Shown: positions 15,862-24,744, numbered from the stretch's first letter. The stretch is DNA of 34,859 bases from Prosthecobacter sp. (GCF_014879935.1 NZ_JACSRD010000097.1:1-34859), one strand, 5' to 3'. Notes: generated by a model from the letters alone, not told the origin. A program made the numbers and translations.

Positions 15862-18800
15862 ATGATTGCTCGACTCATCGCCTTTTGTCTCCTGGCCGCT
15901 AGTGCTGTGGCCCAAGTGCCGTCGTTTCACGCACCAGCGCAACCGACCGGCTCCATCACCGTGAAGCTGCATCCGATGGAAAACGTCACGACGGGCTCGA
16001 TACGGCTGGTGACTTTTGGTGTGCCGTTTCCGCGTGGCTCCATCACGACAGCAGGATTGAACACGGTGCGTGTGCTCTCCAATGGCAATGAAGTGCCCGC
16101 GTATGTGGAGCAGCAGACGCCGTGGCGGCATCTGACGAACAATGCGCTTGATGGGCAGTCCGTGCGTGTCGCGCGCATTCAGATTCAGCACAGCTTTGCC
16201 GTGTCGTATCCGCAGAGCGAAAACATCACCATCGAATGGGGTGGCGCGGCGAGGACGCAAAACGTGCTCACGCTCACCGATCCGCGCACAGGATGGCATG
16301 CGGTGACGAGCGGTTCGTTCGTGGCGGCGGATGGCATCCAGGAGCCGGATGTGTATGCGCTTTTGCCAAAGGCGGTTCTCTCGCAGGGAGTGCTGAGCTT
16401 GCGCAGGAGCACGCCCTTTGCAGATCACATCGCGGAGACGCGCGATGATCCGAGCGTGATGGATGCCACGGAGCACTGGCCGGGCTACGAGGAGGCGGAT
16501 CGTGCCTTCAAAAACTTCTTCTACACCTCGATCAATGAGGATGATCCACTCGTGAGCGGCTACGAAGGCGGCCAGCTCGTGGATTACAAGGTGGAGTCGG
16601 AGCCGTGGCTCTATGATCGGGCGTCGGCGTTCTTCATGCTCTATGTGAAGACAGGTTTTCTCAAGCCGCTGCGCGAGGCGGTGCGGGCGACGCAGTATTA
16701 TAAGAGCAAGCTCTTCGGCACGACGGTGAGTGATCCGCATCGCGGCATCTTCAGCCTCAAAGCGCCGACCATCGGCGATGTCACCGGTGGCAATACCGCC
16801 ATGTATTCGTATGCGGAGTGCCTCGCTTATGACCACTGGCTCACGGGTGATCCGCAGATGATCGAGCCAGTGCGCTGGGTGACGGCCACCCATCAGGCGC
16901 TTACGGAGCCGAGCCGTTGGTCGCCCGCGCTGCAAACCTGGACGGAGCGCCACACGGCCTTTCGCACGCTGGCGAATGTGGTCGCCTTTGAGCTGACGGG
17001 CGAGGCCTCGTATCGGCAGAACGTGCTCACGCAGGCCGCGGACTTCATGTGGCATCAAAACGGTGCCGATGGAGACATCCCGGCGAACAAACTCGATGGC
17101 GGGCTCTACCACTACGGCACGCAGCATGGAGATGGAATTTTCACCGACCTCATCGCATCCCCTTGGATGATGTCGCTCACACTGGATGCCATGCTGCGCG
17201 TGTATGCTGTGTCAGAAGATCCAGCGATTGCCGATTTCATCCGCCGCGGTGGCAAGTTCCAGGCCGCGTGCACGCACTACAACAGCGATCACGATTACGA
17301 ATACTCCGGCGCGCTGCGTTATCCGTTTTACCTCGCGCGATTCGACGGCACGCCGGACGCCGTGGATGGCTATGACACCTCCACCATCGAGCACTCGAAG
17401 GAGGTGCTCACCACCATCGCGTGGGGCAGCTACTTCCAGCATTTGCTCAGCGGCGTGCCGTTTCCCGCGATGGAAGCCAACGCCCGCGAGCTGTATCTGG
17501 CCTACGACATCGGCGTGAATCACTGGACGCGTCCCGCCGCGCCACCGCTGGGCCTCACGGCGTATCGCTGCATCCCGCCGCGCAAGTTTGCATGGGAAAA
17601 CCGGCCTTCTGCGAGCCTTTCATGGGTGATGAGTGTCATCGACACGATTTCGCCACCGCCAGTGGTCGCGATCACCTCGCCGGTGCAGAATCAGAACTTC
17701 ACCGCGCCCGTAAACATCCTCATCGAGGCCACCGCGAGCACCACCAGCGGCACGATTGCCAAGGTGGAGTTCTTTGATGGCTCGGTGAAGATCGGCGAGG
17801 ACACCACCGCGCCGTATTCGCTCCAGTGGAACAACGTCATCGCCTCGCTGCCGAGTCATGTTCTCACGGCGAAGGCCACGACCTCGCTCGACGTGGTGGG
17901 CAACTCCGAGCCGGTGGGCCTCAATGTCGTCTCGCCCACGCATCCGCAGCTTACGATCACCAGCCCGGCAAACAACGCGACCTTCACCGCGCCTGCCAGC
18001 GTGACCATCAATGCCACCGCGACACCGGAAGGCAGCAGCACCATCACGCGTGTCGTTTTCACGCAAAGCTACCAGCCGCTGCATGAGGACACCGCGCCGC
18101 CGTATTCGCACACCATCACCGGTTTGCTCCACGGCACGCACGGCTATGAAATCTGGGCTTGGGATAACAACGGCGGCTACACCGTGCAGACGCTCGAAGT
18201 GAATGTGCAAACACCCACGCCGCCGAGTGTGACACTCACCGCGCCCACCATCGGTCAGCAGACGACGAATGGAGCGGTTCTGCACATGACCGCGAATGCC
18301 TCCGCGCCGGGCAGCAGCATCACCCGCGTTGTTTTCTATGCTGACAGCACTGAGGTGGGCGAGGACACCTCCGCGCCGTTTGAAGACGACTGGCTTATCT
18401 CATCGCGATGGGCCGCAGGCACGCACACGTTCACGGCACGGGCTTTTGAGACAAATGGTGGCAGCGCGGACTCTTCGACGACGTTTGAAATTGTCTCGCT
18501 GCCTGCGATGAGCGTCAGCATCGACTCGCCCGTGCCAAACGCGTCGTTCCCATTCCCCGCGACGATTCCGATCAGCGCCAGCGCATCAGCCACCGGCACG
18601 AACGTTGTGCGTGTGGAGTTCTATGGAAACAACAGCTTCGTGAGCAGCGACGATACCGCACCTTTCACCGCGAACTTCACGCCCACCTCCATCCGCCAGT
18701 GGGAACTCCGCGCCCGTGCGGTGGATGCGCTGGGTCGCACACAAGACGCTGCCATCACCGTGCATGTCACCGGCCCGGCCATTCCGAATGTCACGCTCAC

Positions 18801-19944
18801 TTCGCCACCGAGCGGCAGCATCCTCACCGCGCCTGCCACACCGGAACTCACCGCTGATGCGAGCGTGAACTTCGCCACGATCACCCGCGTGCAGTTCTAC
18901 GATGGTGAGACTCTTCTTGGCGAAGATACGACAGCGCCGTTCAGCATCACTTCACCAGCATTGAGTCTGGGCGATCACCGCCTCTATGCCATCGCCACGT
19001 CATCCACTGGCACGATGAACCAGTATGACTTCAACAAGGTCAACATCGTCACCGTAGGTGCTCCTAACTCTCCCGTGGTCGTTGTCACCTCACCGCGTTT
19101 CGATGGCACGCAGCAGGCCCCATCCTTCACCACCGTGAGGTTTGCCGCCAGCGCGCAGCACACCGGCGGGCTCGGCATCCAGCGCGTCGAATTTCGCTTG
19201 GATGGTGCCCTCGTCGCCGAAGACACCACCGCTCCCTTTGAGTATGACTGGACCGTGGGCACCAACTACGGAAACCACTTTCTCGTCGCTCGCGCCTACG
19301 ATGAGAATGGCGTGTTCGCCAACTCGACGGCGGTCGATTTCGACCTCGTCATCCCGCCGTCCATCGTGATCATGTCGCCCGCTTCAGATGCCACAGTCGC
19401 ACCTGACACGCCGGTCACTGTCATCGCCCACGTCGTCGCGGGGAACAATCCCCTCGATACCGTCCGCTTCTACGCGAACAACGTCCTGCTCGGCTCCGAC
19501 ACCACCGCGCCTTTCTCCATCGACTGGACTCCGCCAGAGATCGGCAACTACCAGCTAAGTGCTTATGTGATCGATCAACGCTACGCCGAGGACTATTCGC
19601 CCGCAGTGCCCGTCACCAGCGCCTACACGCCAATCCAGCAGTGGCGCGTGACGCACTTTGGCTCGCACCAAAACAGTGCCCATCGGGCTGACGATGCTGA
19701 CCCGGATGGCGACGGCTTGAAGAACCTCCTCGAATATGCACTCAACGGCCATCCGTCTCTGCCGAACACTGCGCCGATGCCCCGCCTGCTCCTCAACGGC
19801 ACGTTCGACTACACACCGAACCCCGCCGCCACAGACATCACGCTCACCCCGCAGTGGTCACGCAATCTCACGCAGTGGTTCGACACGTCGCCGGCGAGTG
19901 GAGAAGCACGTCTTTTCCGGAGACTCCGAGTGACCCGCCCATGA
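15862..19944 (+). CDS. Giant secreted protein: putative alpha/alpha-type N-domain, seven Ig-like repeats, DxDGDG module
   Basis: The 1360-residue protein starts with a signal peptide (MIARLIAFCLLAASAVAQV). Residues about 20-595 hold beta-rich N-terminal sequence and a Trp/Tyr/His-rich helical region (NGADGDIPANKLDGGLYHYG, WMMSLTLDAMLRVYA) that resembles alpha/alpha-barrel glycan-active enzymes; I cannot assign a family or catalytic residues. Residues about 598-1253 are seven Ig-like repeats, each with '[IV]xxVxFYxxxxxLGEDTTAPF' and usually a W. The C-terminal module (about 1256-1360) has a calcium-type loop DADPDGDGLKNLLEYALNG and ends LFRRLRVTRP. The same type of module closes the protease at 28678-32385. 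Its place directly after the sigma-kinase genes suggests it is an output of that unit, but this is inference. Confidence 0.88.
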   Translation: MIARLIAFCLLAASAVAQVPSFHAPAQPTGSITVKLHPMENVTTGSIRLVTFGVPFPRGSITTAGLNTVRVLSNGNEVPAYVEQQTPWRHLTNNALDGQSVRVARIQIQHSFAVSYPQSENITIEWGGAARTQNVLTLTDPRTGWHAVTSGSFVAADGIQEPDVYALLPKAVLSQGVLSLRRSTPFADHIAETRDDPSVMDATEHWPGYEEADRAFKNFFYTSINEDDPLVSGYEGGQLVDYKVESEPWLYDRASAFFMLYVKTGFLKPLREAVRATQYYKSKLFGTTVSDPHRGIFSLKAPTIGDVTGGNTAMYSYAECLAYDHWLTGDPQMIEPVRWVTATHQALTEPSRWSPALQTWTERHTAFRTLANVVAFELTGEASYRQNVLTQAADFMWHQNGADGDIPANKLDGGLYHYGTQHGDGIFTDLIASPWMMSLTLDAMLRVYAVSEDPAIADFIRRGGKFQAACTHYNSDHDYEYSGALRYPFYLARFDGTPDAVDGYDTSTIEHSKEVLTTIAWGSYFQHLLSGVPFPAMEANARELYLAYDIGVNHWTRPAAPPLGLTAYRCIPPRKFAWENRPSASLSWVMSVIDTISPPPVVAITSPVQNQNFTAPVNILIEATASTTSGTIAKVEFFDGSVKIGEDTTAPYSLQWNNVIASLPSHVLTAKATTSLDVVGNSEPVGLNVVSPTHPQLTITSPANNATFTAPASVTINATATPEGSSTITRVVFTQSYQPLHEDTAPPYSHTITGLLHGTHGYEIWAWDNNGGYTVQTLEVNVQTPTPPSVTLTAPTIGQQTTNGAVLHMTANASAPGSSITRVVFYADSTEVGEDTSAPFEDDWLISSRWAAGTHTFTARAFETNGGSADSSTTFEIVSLPAMSVSIDSPVPNASFPFPATIPISASASATGTNVVRVEFYGNNSFVSSDDTAPFTANFTPTSIRQWELRARAVDALGRTQDAAITVHVTGPAIPNVTLTSPPSGSILTAPATPELTADASVNFATITRVQFYDGETLLGEDTTAPFSITSPALSLGDHRLYAIATSSTGTMNQYDFNKVNIVTVGAPNSPVVVVTSPRFDGTQQAPSFTTVRFAASAQHTGGLGIQRVEFRLDGALVAEDTTAPFEYDWTVGTNYGNHFLVARAYDENGVFANSTAVDFDLVIPPSIVIMSPASDATVAPDTPVTVIAHVVAGNNPLDTVRFYANNVLLGSDTTAPFSIDWTPPEIGNYQLSAYVIDQRYAEDYSPAVPVTSAYTPIQQWRVTHFGSHQNSAHRADDADPDGDGLKNLLEYALNGHPSLPNTAPMPRLLLNGTFDYTPNPAATDITLTPQWSRNLTQWFDTSPASGEARLFRRLRVTRP

Positions 19945-19982
19945 AGCTCATGGGCAGCACCGCCCCACACATCCGTCTCTGG

Positions 19983-20795
19983 TCACGGATACCTCACGCG
20001 GTAAAACCGCCGCGATTCATCCATCGCGACGCTGTAGGACGGGCTGATGCGGTAGATCGGGGTACAGGGGCCGGCGAGGTCGGTGGCGAATTCGAGGATG
20101 CCGGTGGCGCCGGGCCAACTGAGGACGAGGCCGGCGCCTTGCACGACCATGCCAACGCCGTCGTTTTGCAGCATGAGGCGGATGGGCGCGGTGGTGGCCT
20201 GGTTCATCGCGTTGGTGGCGCGGAGGGTGTAGAGGCCTGCATCGGCGGCGGTGGTGCCGGTGATGGTGAGCGTGGAGGTGGCGGTGCCGCTGAAATGCGC
20301 GTCATCAAAGATGGCGGTGCCATTTTGATGCCACTGAAGTGTCAGCGGCCGCTGGCCGGCGTGGATGGCGCGGAGCTGGATGTTTTGCGCGGAGCCAAAG
20401 TTGATCTCGACGGGCTGGTGGATGGTTTTTGTCTTCGCGCTGAAGTGCAGCTCGCGGGTGTGCGCAGGGCCTGTGCTAGGATTGAGAGGCGTGTCGTGCC
20501 AGACGAGGCAGCGGCGGTGGGTGTCGAAGACGGCGAGGTCGATGCCTTGACCAAAGGGGCCGGCCTCCGCGCCATCTGTGATGACCGTGCCCGCGATGTC
20601 GTCGAGGGTGCTGGAGTTCCCACGCAGGAAGCATGTGCCATCCCACCAGAGCACGGTGGTGAGACTGGGCGCGACACTGGGGGATAGATTGTTGCTGAGA
20701 TGGGAAGTCCGACGCGGCGGCACACGGGATCGTAGAAGGCATAGCGGCTCTGGCGGGTCCCCATGACGCGCAAGTTAGAAGGTGGCGTGCGGCTG
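19983..20795 (-). pseudogene. C-terminal remnant of a secreted Ig-domain protein
   Basis: The reading frame closing at 19983 encodes a sensible C-terminal region: LTTVLWWDGTCFLRGNSS, an Ig-like domain (LTLQWHQNGTAIFDDAHFSG, then STLTITGTTAADAGLYTLRAT), and an end SRRFYRVRYP like that of other secreted proteins here. It has no signal peptide and no good start; the only candidate is GTG at 20723. At the right, up to about 20700, the sensible reading lies in another frame (QSRYAFYDPVCRRVG), continuous with the signal peptide at 20935. The change at about 20690-20705 looks like a frameshift. The region reads as a broken fusion of two genes. A sequencing error at the frameshift is a simpler but incomplete explanation, because the join at 20796 would remain. 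Confidence 0.6.
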
Positions 20796-20892
20796 GCCGC
20801 ATGTCGCACGGGTTTTTCCAGAACGCGACGCGTCCCGGCGCGAATAAGAACGTCGTGATCATCGACGAACAAGATCGTGCGTTCCGCAGCCT
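20796..20892 (-). repeat. Second copy of the 97-bp patch (see 10869-10965)
   Basis: It matches 10869-10965 with about 7 mismatches by eye. Identity stops at the break to Ig-protein sequence on one side and at the end of the signal peptide on the other. Confidence 0.85.
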
Positions 20893-20935
20893 GCGCGACT
20901 GAGGCGGCGCAAAGAAACAGAAGCAGGATCTTCAT
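20796..20935 (-). pseudogene. N-terminal remnant of a beta-propeller protein, fused to foreign sequence
   Basis: ATG at 20935 begins a signal peptide (MKILLLFLCAASVAQAAER) followed by TILFVDDHDVLIRAGTRRVL and EKPVRHAA, nearly the same mature N-terminus as the intact 521-residue propeller protein at 9443-11008. After RHAA the match stops and unrelated sequence follows. The ATG overlaps the stop of the Kelch gene by 4 bases (ATGA), so this was the third gene of a tightly coupled sialidase-Kelch-propeller operon. Only about 46 codons of the propeller gene remain. The signal peptide and start are intact, so a short exported product could still be made. Confidence 0.65.
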
Positions 20936-22095
20936 GGTTTGAGCGGTTTGATCGTGCCGACGAGGAAGTGGTCGAAATGACTGCCGCCCGGGCCTTCGCC
21001 GCCCGCGACGTAGATGCGGTCGCCGATGATGCACACGCCGGGATCATTGAAGACGCCGCCCGGAGGCAGAGCTCCGGCGCAGCGCATCCAGCGGTTTTCC
21101 TGCGTATCGTAAACAAAGGCGACATCATTCCAGCGCGCTCCCGCTCCACCGACGGTGATGATGTAACGGCCAGCATAAGGTGAGCCCTCCCACCCTGAGA
21201 TCGGTGTCGGAAACTCGGCGAGAGCACTCCACTCGTTCGTCTTGGGATCAAAACACAGGCATTCCTTCAAGCGCTCGCGGGCTTTGGCCGTCCAGGTGAC
21301 GCCGCCCAGCATGTAGAAGCGTTCATTCAAAACCGCCGAGGCACACCAGCCGCGCGGAGTTCCTGGAATGGACAGCATCGTCCGCCATTTCGACGCGGGC
21401 TGGTCGAGATCGAGCAATTCGGTGACGCTTTGGATGGTTTTCGCGCTGTAGCCTTTCTCGGCGATGTCATAGCGGTTCCCACCGGCCACGATCAACGCGT
21501 TGCCCACGCGATCCGAGGCTGGGTGAGAGCGCGGCACGTTCAGCGAGGCCACGGGCTGCCACTTCAGCGGCTGCTCGCGGACTTTGAGGCAAAAGACCTC
21601 CGCTGCAGGCATGCCGGGCTTTCCTTGAGCGAATCCGCCCGTCACATAGACCGCATCGTCGGTGGCGATGGCACGCGTGTATTCGCGTCGGGCGGGAAGA
21701 TCGGGCAACGGCGTCCATTGATCAGTCTGTGGATCGTAAATATGCGCCCAGCGCGAGGTGCGATTGCCCGGCTCGTCCGAGCCATCTCCTGCCGGGATGA
21801 ATCCGCCGACATAGTAGATCCGGCCATCCACGACCACCATGCCACCTCCGCTGACACCGCCGTGAGGTCCGGGTGCGATGAACGGCATCGTTTCGACCAC
21901 CCACTCGATCTCGCCGAAGACGGGCAGTTGTTTCAACTCCTCCGGCATCTCTTTGGACAAAGCCCGCGCCTTTCCCGCCACCTGAACCATCTGCTCGCGC
22001 TGAGCCTTGCGCGCGGCGATGCGCGGATCGTCCGCCGCGTCTGCCGCCGAAGCTGACCAGATCAGCCCAAGGATCAGATGCCGCACGAGCTTCAT
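20932..22095 (-). CDS. Secreted Kelch-repeat (six-bladed) beta-propeller protein
   Basis: This 387-residue protein has a signal peptide (MKLVRHLILGLIWSASAADAA), a helical lead-in (residues about 25-60) and six Kelch-type blades, each with a GG pair after a hydrophobic strand: GRIYYVGGF, AVYVTGGF, ALIVAGGN, RFYMLGGV, YIITVGGA, RIYVAGGE. Phrases such as YDPQTDQWTPLPDLPARR are also typical. Bacterial secreted Kelch proteins next to sialidases include N-acetylneuraminate epimerase (NanM)-like proteins, so sialic acid handling is possible, but the catalytic residues cannot be confirmed. Its ATG overlaps the stop of the sialidase-like gene by 4 bases, and its own stop overlaps the start of the broken propeller gene in the same way, so translation of the three is probably coupled. 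Confidence 0.88.
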   Translation of the reverse strand: MKLVRHLILGLIWSASAADAADDPRIAARKAQREQMVQVAGKARALSKEMPEELKQLPVFGEIEWVVETMPFIAPGPHGGVSGGGMVVVDGRIYYVGGFIPAGDGSDEPGNRTSRWAHIYDPQTDQWTPLPDLPARREYTRAIATDDAVYVTGGFAQGKPGMPAAEVFCLKVREQPLKWQPVASLNVPRSHPASDRVGNALIVAGGNRYDIAEKGYSAKTIQSVTELLDLDQPASKWRTMLSIPGTPRGWCASAVLNERFYMLGGVTWTAKARERLKECLCFDPKTNEWSALAEFPTPISGWEGSPYAGRYIITVGGAGARWNDVAFVYDTQENRWMRCAGALPPGGVFNDPGVCIIGDRIYVAGGEGPGGSHFDHFLVGTIKPLKP

Positions 22096-23147
22096 GGCTT
22101 CGGCGCTTCCCAGATCGCCACGCCCATGTGGTAGCGCTGGTGGTTCTCGCTGGCCTTGGAATACCAGGCGGTGACGAGTTTGCCATCGGCACGCTGGATG
22201 GTGCTGGGGTAGCCGCAGTCGGACTCGAGCGTGTTCGCGATGCGGACGGGCTCGGTCCATGTTTTGCCTTCGTCGGCGGTGATTTTGGCAAGGACACCGG
22301 TTTGGCCTTTGATGCGGCTGCCGTAGGCAAGCAGGATTCGTCCATCAGCGAGGCGGATGAGGTGGCCGTTGATCTCGTTTTTAGCAGTGACGCGATTTGG
22401 CTCGCCCCAGGTCACGCCATCGTCTTCAGAAATAAAGAGGTCCATGCCGGTCTCACGCGCGGCGGCCATCCAGCGTTTGCCACCGAGGTGGAGGAGAGTG
22501 GTCTCGTTGCTCTTCGGGCCGATGGTGCCGGTGCGCTTCCAGGTTTGGCCATCGTCATCGCTGCGGAAGTGCCAGGAGCGGTAACCTTTGGTTTTCGTGC
22601 TCTTGCTGGGATCGGTGAACTCGCCGCCGTAGCACGAGACGTGCAACGCGCCGTCGTCGCCTTGTTTGATGTCGCCAAACGGGATATAATGCGTCCATCC
22701 AGCATCGGGTGCGGGAAATTCTTTGATCTGCGACCACGTCTTCCCACCATCGCTGCTGCGGCAGACCCAGTTGCTGAGAATGTCATCACGGAAAACGGCC
22801 TGTTTCGGCCGCTGCGGCTGCTTCACATCCGTCCAGCCGGAGCAGAGCACGAGAAGGTCGCCGTTCTTCGCAAGTCCTGCAGCCACGTTCATGCGATTCG
22901 TGTGCGGCTCATTCGGCGCGGGAATGCCGCGCTTCGTCCAAAACTGCCCGTCGGGGCTGTTCCAGCACTCGGCGGCTCCTTCCATCTGTCCGTGGCTGGG
23001 TTTGCCGAAAATGGTCGTGTTGATGCTGCCATCCGGCAGCAGCGTGAGGTTCGGCCACGCGCAGACATTGTCGATGGCGATGAAGCGCTGCATGTCGTCA
23101 GCGTAGAGCGAAGAGCAGAGGGCAAAGAGGAGAATGAGGCGTTTCAT
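22092..23147 (-). CDS. Secreted sialidase-like (BNR/Asp-box) protein
   Basis: This 351-residue protein has a signal peptide (MKRLILLFALCSSLYADD) and at least four Asp-boxes of the form S-x-D-x-G-x-T-W (SSDGGKTW, SDDDGQTW, SEDDGVTW, ADEGKTW), plus the weaker SPDGQFW. These mark the turns of the six-bladed sialidase fold. The C-terminal YPSTIQRADGKLVTAWYSKA is the usual sixth-blade phrase of Planctomycete/Verrucomicrobial exo-sialidase-like proteins. The family releases terminal sialic acid or acts on related glycans. The arginine triad cannot be identified by eye, so activity is unproven. It is the first gene of the ATGA-overlapped operon with the Kelch protein. A palindromic element separates it from the next gene upstream. 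Confidence 0.86.
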   Translation of the reverse strand: MKRLILLFALCSSLYADDMQRFIAIDNVCAWPNLTLLPDGSINTTIFGKPSHGQMEGAAECWNSPDGQFWTKRGIPAPNEPHTNRMNVAAGLAKNGDLLVLCSGWTDVKQPQRPKQAVFRDDILSNWVCRSSDGGKTWSQIKEFPAPDAGWTHYIPFGDIKQGDDGALHVSCYGGEFTDPSKSTKTKGYRSWHFRSDDDGQTWKRTGTIGPKSNETTLLHLGGKRWMAAARETGMDLFISEDDGVTWGEPNRVTAKNEINGHLIRLADGRILLAYGSRIKGQTGVLAKITADEGKTWTEPVRIANTLESDCGYPSTIQRADGKLVTAWYSKASENHQRYHMGVAIWEAPKP

Positions 23148-23161
23148 GATCGAAAGGGTAA

Positions 23162-23224
23162 GTTGGAGTGTAGGCTTTAGCCGAGATGGGAGCTTTGCGG
23201 GTCGCCTGAAGGCTGGACTCCAAC
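23162..23224. repeat. Imperfect palindrome between two propeller genes (REP-like)
   Basis: Outer arms GTTGGAGT (23162-23169) and ACTCCAAC (23217-23224) are exact. Inside them the symmetry continues imperfectly for about 15 more bases (GTAGGCTTTAGCCGA against the complement CCAGCCTTCAGGCGA). It starts 2 bases before the stop end of the upstream gene, so it may also end or stabilise transcripts. It resembles intergenic REP-type repeats; no second copy was seen in the window. Confidence 0.6.
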
Positions 23225-23225
23225 C

Positions 23226-24611
23226 TCACTCAGCGAACCTCCACGCATACAAATCCGCGTCCTTCATCATCACGCGGAGTTGAATGGTCTTTCCGGCGAG
23301 CTTCGAAGTATCGAGCACGTTCGCTTCAAACTCATCGCCGTAGATTTCGACCGTCTTCGCGGCCACAGCCCCGCTTTCATCAAGCGCCTCGACCTGCACG
23401 CTCCCTGCGGCGGAGGTGGCGTAATTCAAAACAAGCTTCGAGCCGGTGACTTTGATCGGCTTCGTCGTGAAGCTGCCGCCTTTCGCATCGGCGTGCATGG
23501 AGGCGAAGCCCTGCTTGCGCACGGTGAGGCGGCGGATGCGATGATCGGGATGGCGGTAGTGCTCGCTGATGTAGAGCGACCATTCCCCTTCCCCGGTCAC
23601 CACGATTCCATTGGCGGTCATGTTGTTGCGGTCGGTCCAGTTCAGCGGATCAGGCCCCGGGCGCACCCATGCTTCGAGAAACGGCCGGTCCCAGTGCACG
23701 CCATCACGGCTGGACATGAAGACGGCATCGCTCACGCCCTTCTCCTTGTGGGTGGTGACCTTGTGGCGGCTCGTCATGAAGCGCTTCGGAAACGAGAGAA
23801 ACAAATGCGGCGCGGTGGGGCACGGAACCGTGGCGCTGGTGTAGAAGTGTTCCCAGGGCACGCCTTCGGCGTATGCATGCGGCACACCGTCGCTCCAGCC
23901 GAGAAAATCGGCCGAGTGATGGCTCTGCACCGCGCGGACCTTGTTCAAAAAGATGCGGCTGAAGCAGGCGTAGCGGCTGCGAGTCGTGTCGAAGAACGCA
24001 AGGTTCTGCGAGTCGAACGCGCCTTTCGTGATCACCGGCGTGTCGCGCATCTTCTTCCAATGCACCCCGTCAGCAGAAGCGAAAGCATAAAGCCCCCCCG
24101 GCGTCTCGCCTTGATGCCAGTTCTTGCCCGGCTGCTTCACACCGCCGAGTGCTTTGAAGCGCTCCTCAGCCTTCGCTGACGGGTTCGCATCAAGAAAGGG
24201 CGAGAAGTTGTGCGATTCGACGCCCCGCCAGATCACGTTGTTGTCCTTCGTGCCTCCGGCCTCGATCAACCCGAGCTTCGGACGAGTGAAATGAATGCCG
24301 TCCGTGCTTTCAGCCACACAGGTGACCTGCGCATCGCTGTGATCGCTGCCACCGGATGAACCCCGGTAGTACATGAGCACCTTCTTCCCATCCTGGATGA
24401 CACTGAAGTAGGCGCAGGTGTGCCCTTCCCAGGGCTTGTCGGTGGTGAGCACAATCTCGCGCTTCACCGGCTCATGCAGCTTCAGGGCCAGGCCCTTCTT
24501 CTCCGCGACGAGGTACTCATCGACAAACAGCTCCCAACGGGTGCCAAGATCAAGCGGCTGGGCCACGAGCACGCTGGGGAGGACCATCAAAGAAAACAGA
24601 ATCGGTTTCAT
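23226..24611 (-). CDS. Secreted GH32/43-like beta-propeller protein
   Basis: This 461-residue protein has a signal peptide (MKPILFSLMVLPSVLVAQPL) and blades with the pattern S-x-D-G-[VI]-H-[WF]: ESTDGIHFTRPKLGL, ASADGVHWKKM and SSRDGVHWDRPFLEAW. It shares this plan and a C-terminal beta-sandwich (about residues 385-461, KLVLNYATSAAGSVQVEALD and LRVMMKDADLYAWRF) with the protein at 9443-11008, so the two are distant paralogs. A glycoside hydrolase role is likely from the fold, but the catalytic acids are not assignable by eye. In-frame ATGs at 24635 and 24674 would lengthen it, but the chosen start puts the signal peptide at the N-terminus. It is upstream of the sialidase-like gene on the same strand and divergent from the AraC-type regulator, which may control it. 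Confidence 0.82.
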   Translation of the reverse strand: MKPILFSLMVLPSVLVAQPLDLGTRWELFVDEYLVAEKKGLALKLHEPVKREIVLTTDKPWEGHTCAYFSVIQDGKKVLMYYRGSSGGSDHSDAQVTCVAESTDGIHFTRPKLGLIEAGGTKDNNVIWRGVESHNFSPFLDANPSAKAEERFKALGGVKQPGKNWHQGETPGGLYAFASADGVHWKKMRDTPVITKGAFDSQNLAFFDTTRSRYACFSRIFLNKVRAVQSHHSADFLGWSDGVPHAYAEGVPWEHFYTSATVPCPTAPHLFLSFPKRFMTSRHKVTTHKEKGVSDAVFMSSRDGVHWDRPFLEAWVRPGPDPLNWTDRNNMTANGIVVTGEGEWSLYISEHYRHPDHRIRRLTVRKQGFASMHADAKGGSFTTKPIKVTGSKLVLNYATSAAGSVQVEALDESGAVAAKTVEIYGDEFEANVLDTSKLAGKTIQLRVMMKDADLYAWRFAE

Positions 24612-24744
24612 CGCGGGCCAGAACGATGCACTCATGAGGCATGCTTCTGGTTTTCTCAGCAGACCAGCATTCACGCTATTCCAATGCGAGACATTTCCGC
24701 ACGATCCATCAAGACGGCATTTGATCCTGCGCTAGCATCGGCGC

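Noticed and set aside
15856..17127. Long open frame on the minus strand opposite the giant secreted protein gene
   Set aside because: It is rich in Arg and His and has no recognisable domain; such antisense frames are common in GC-rich DNA opposite real genes.
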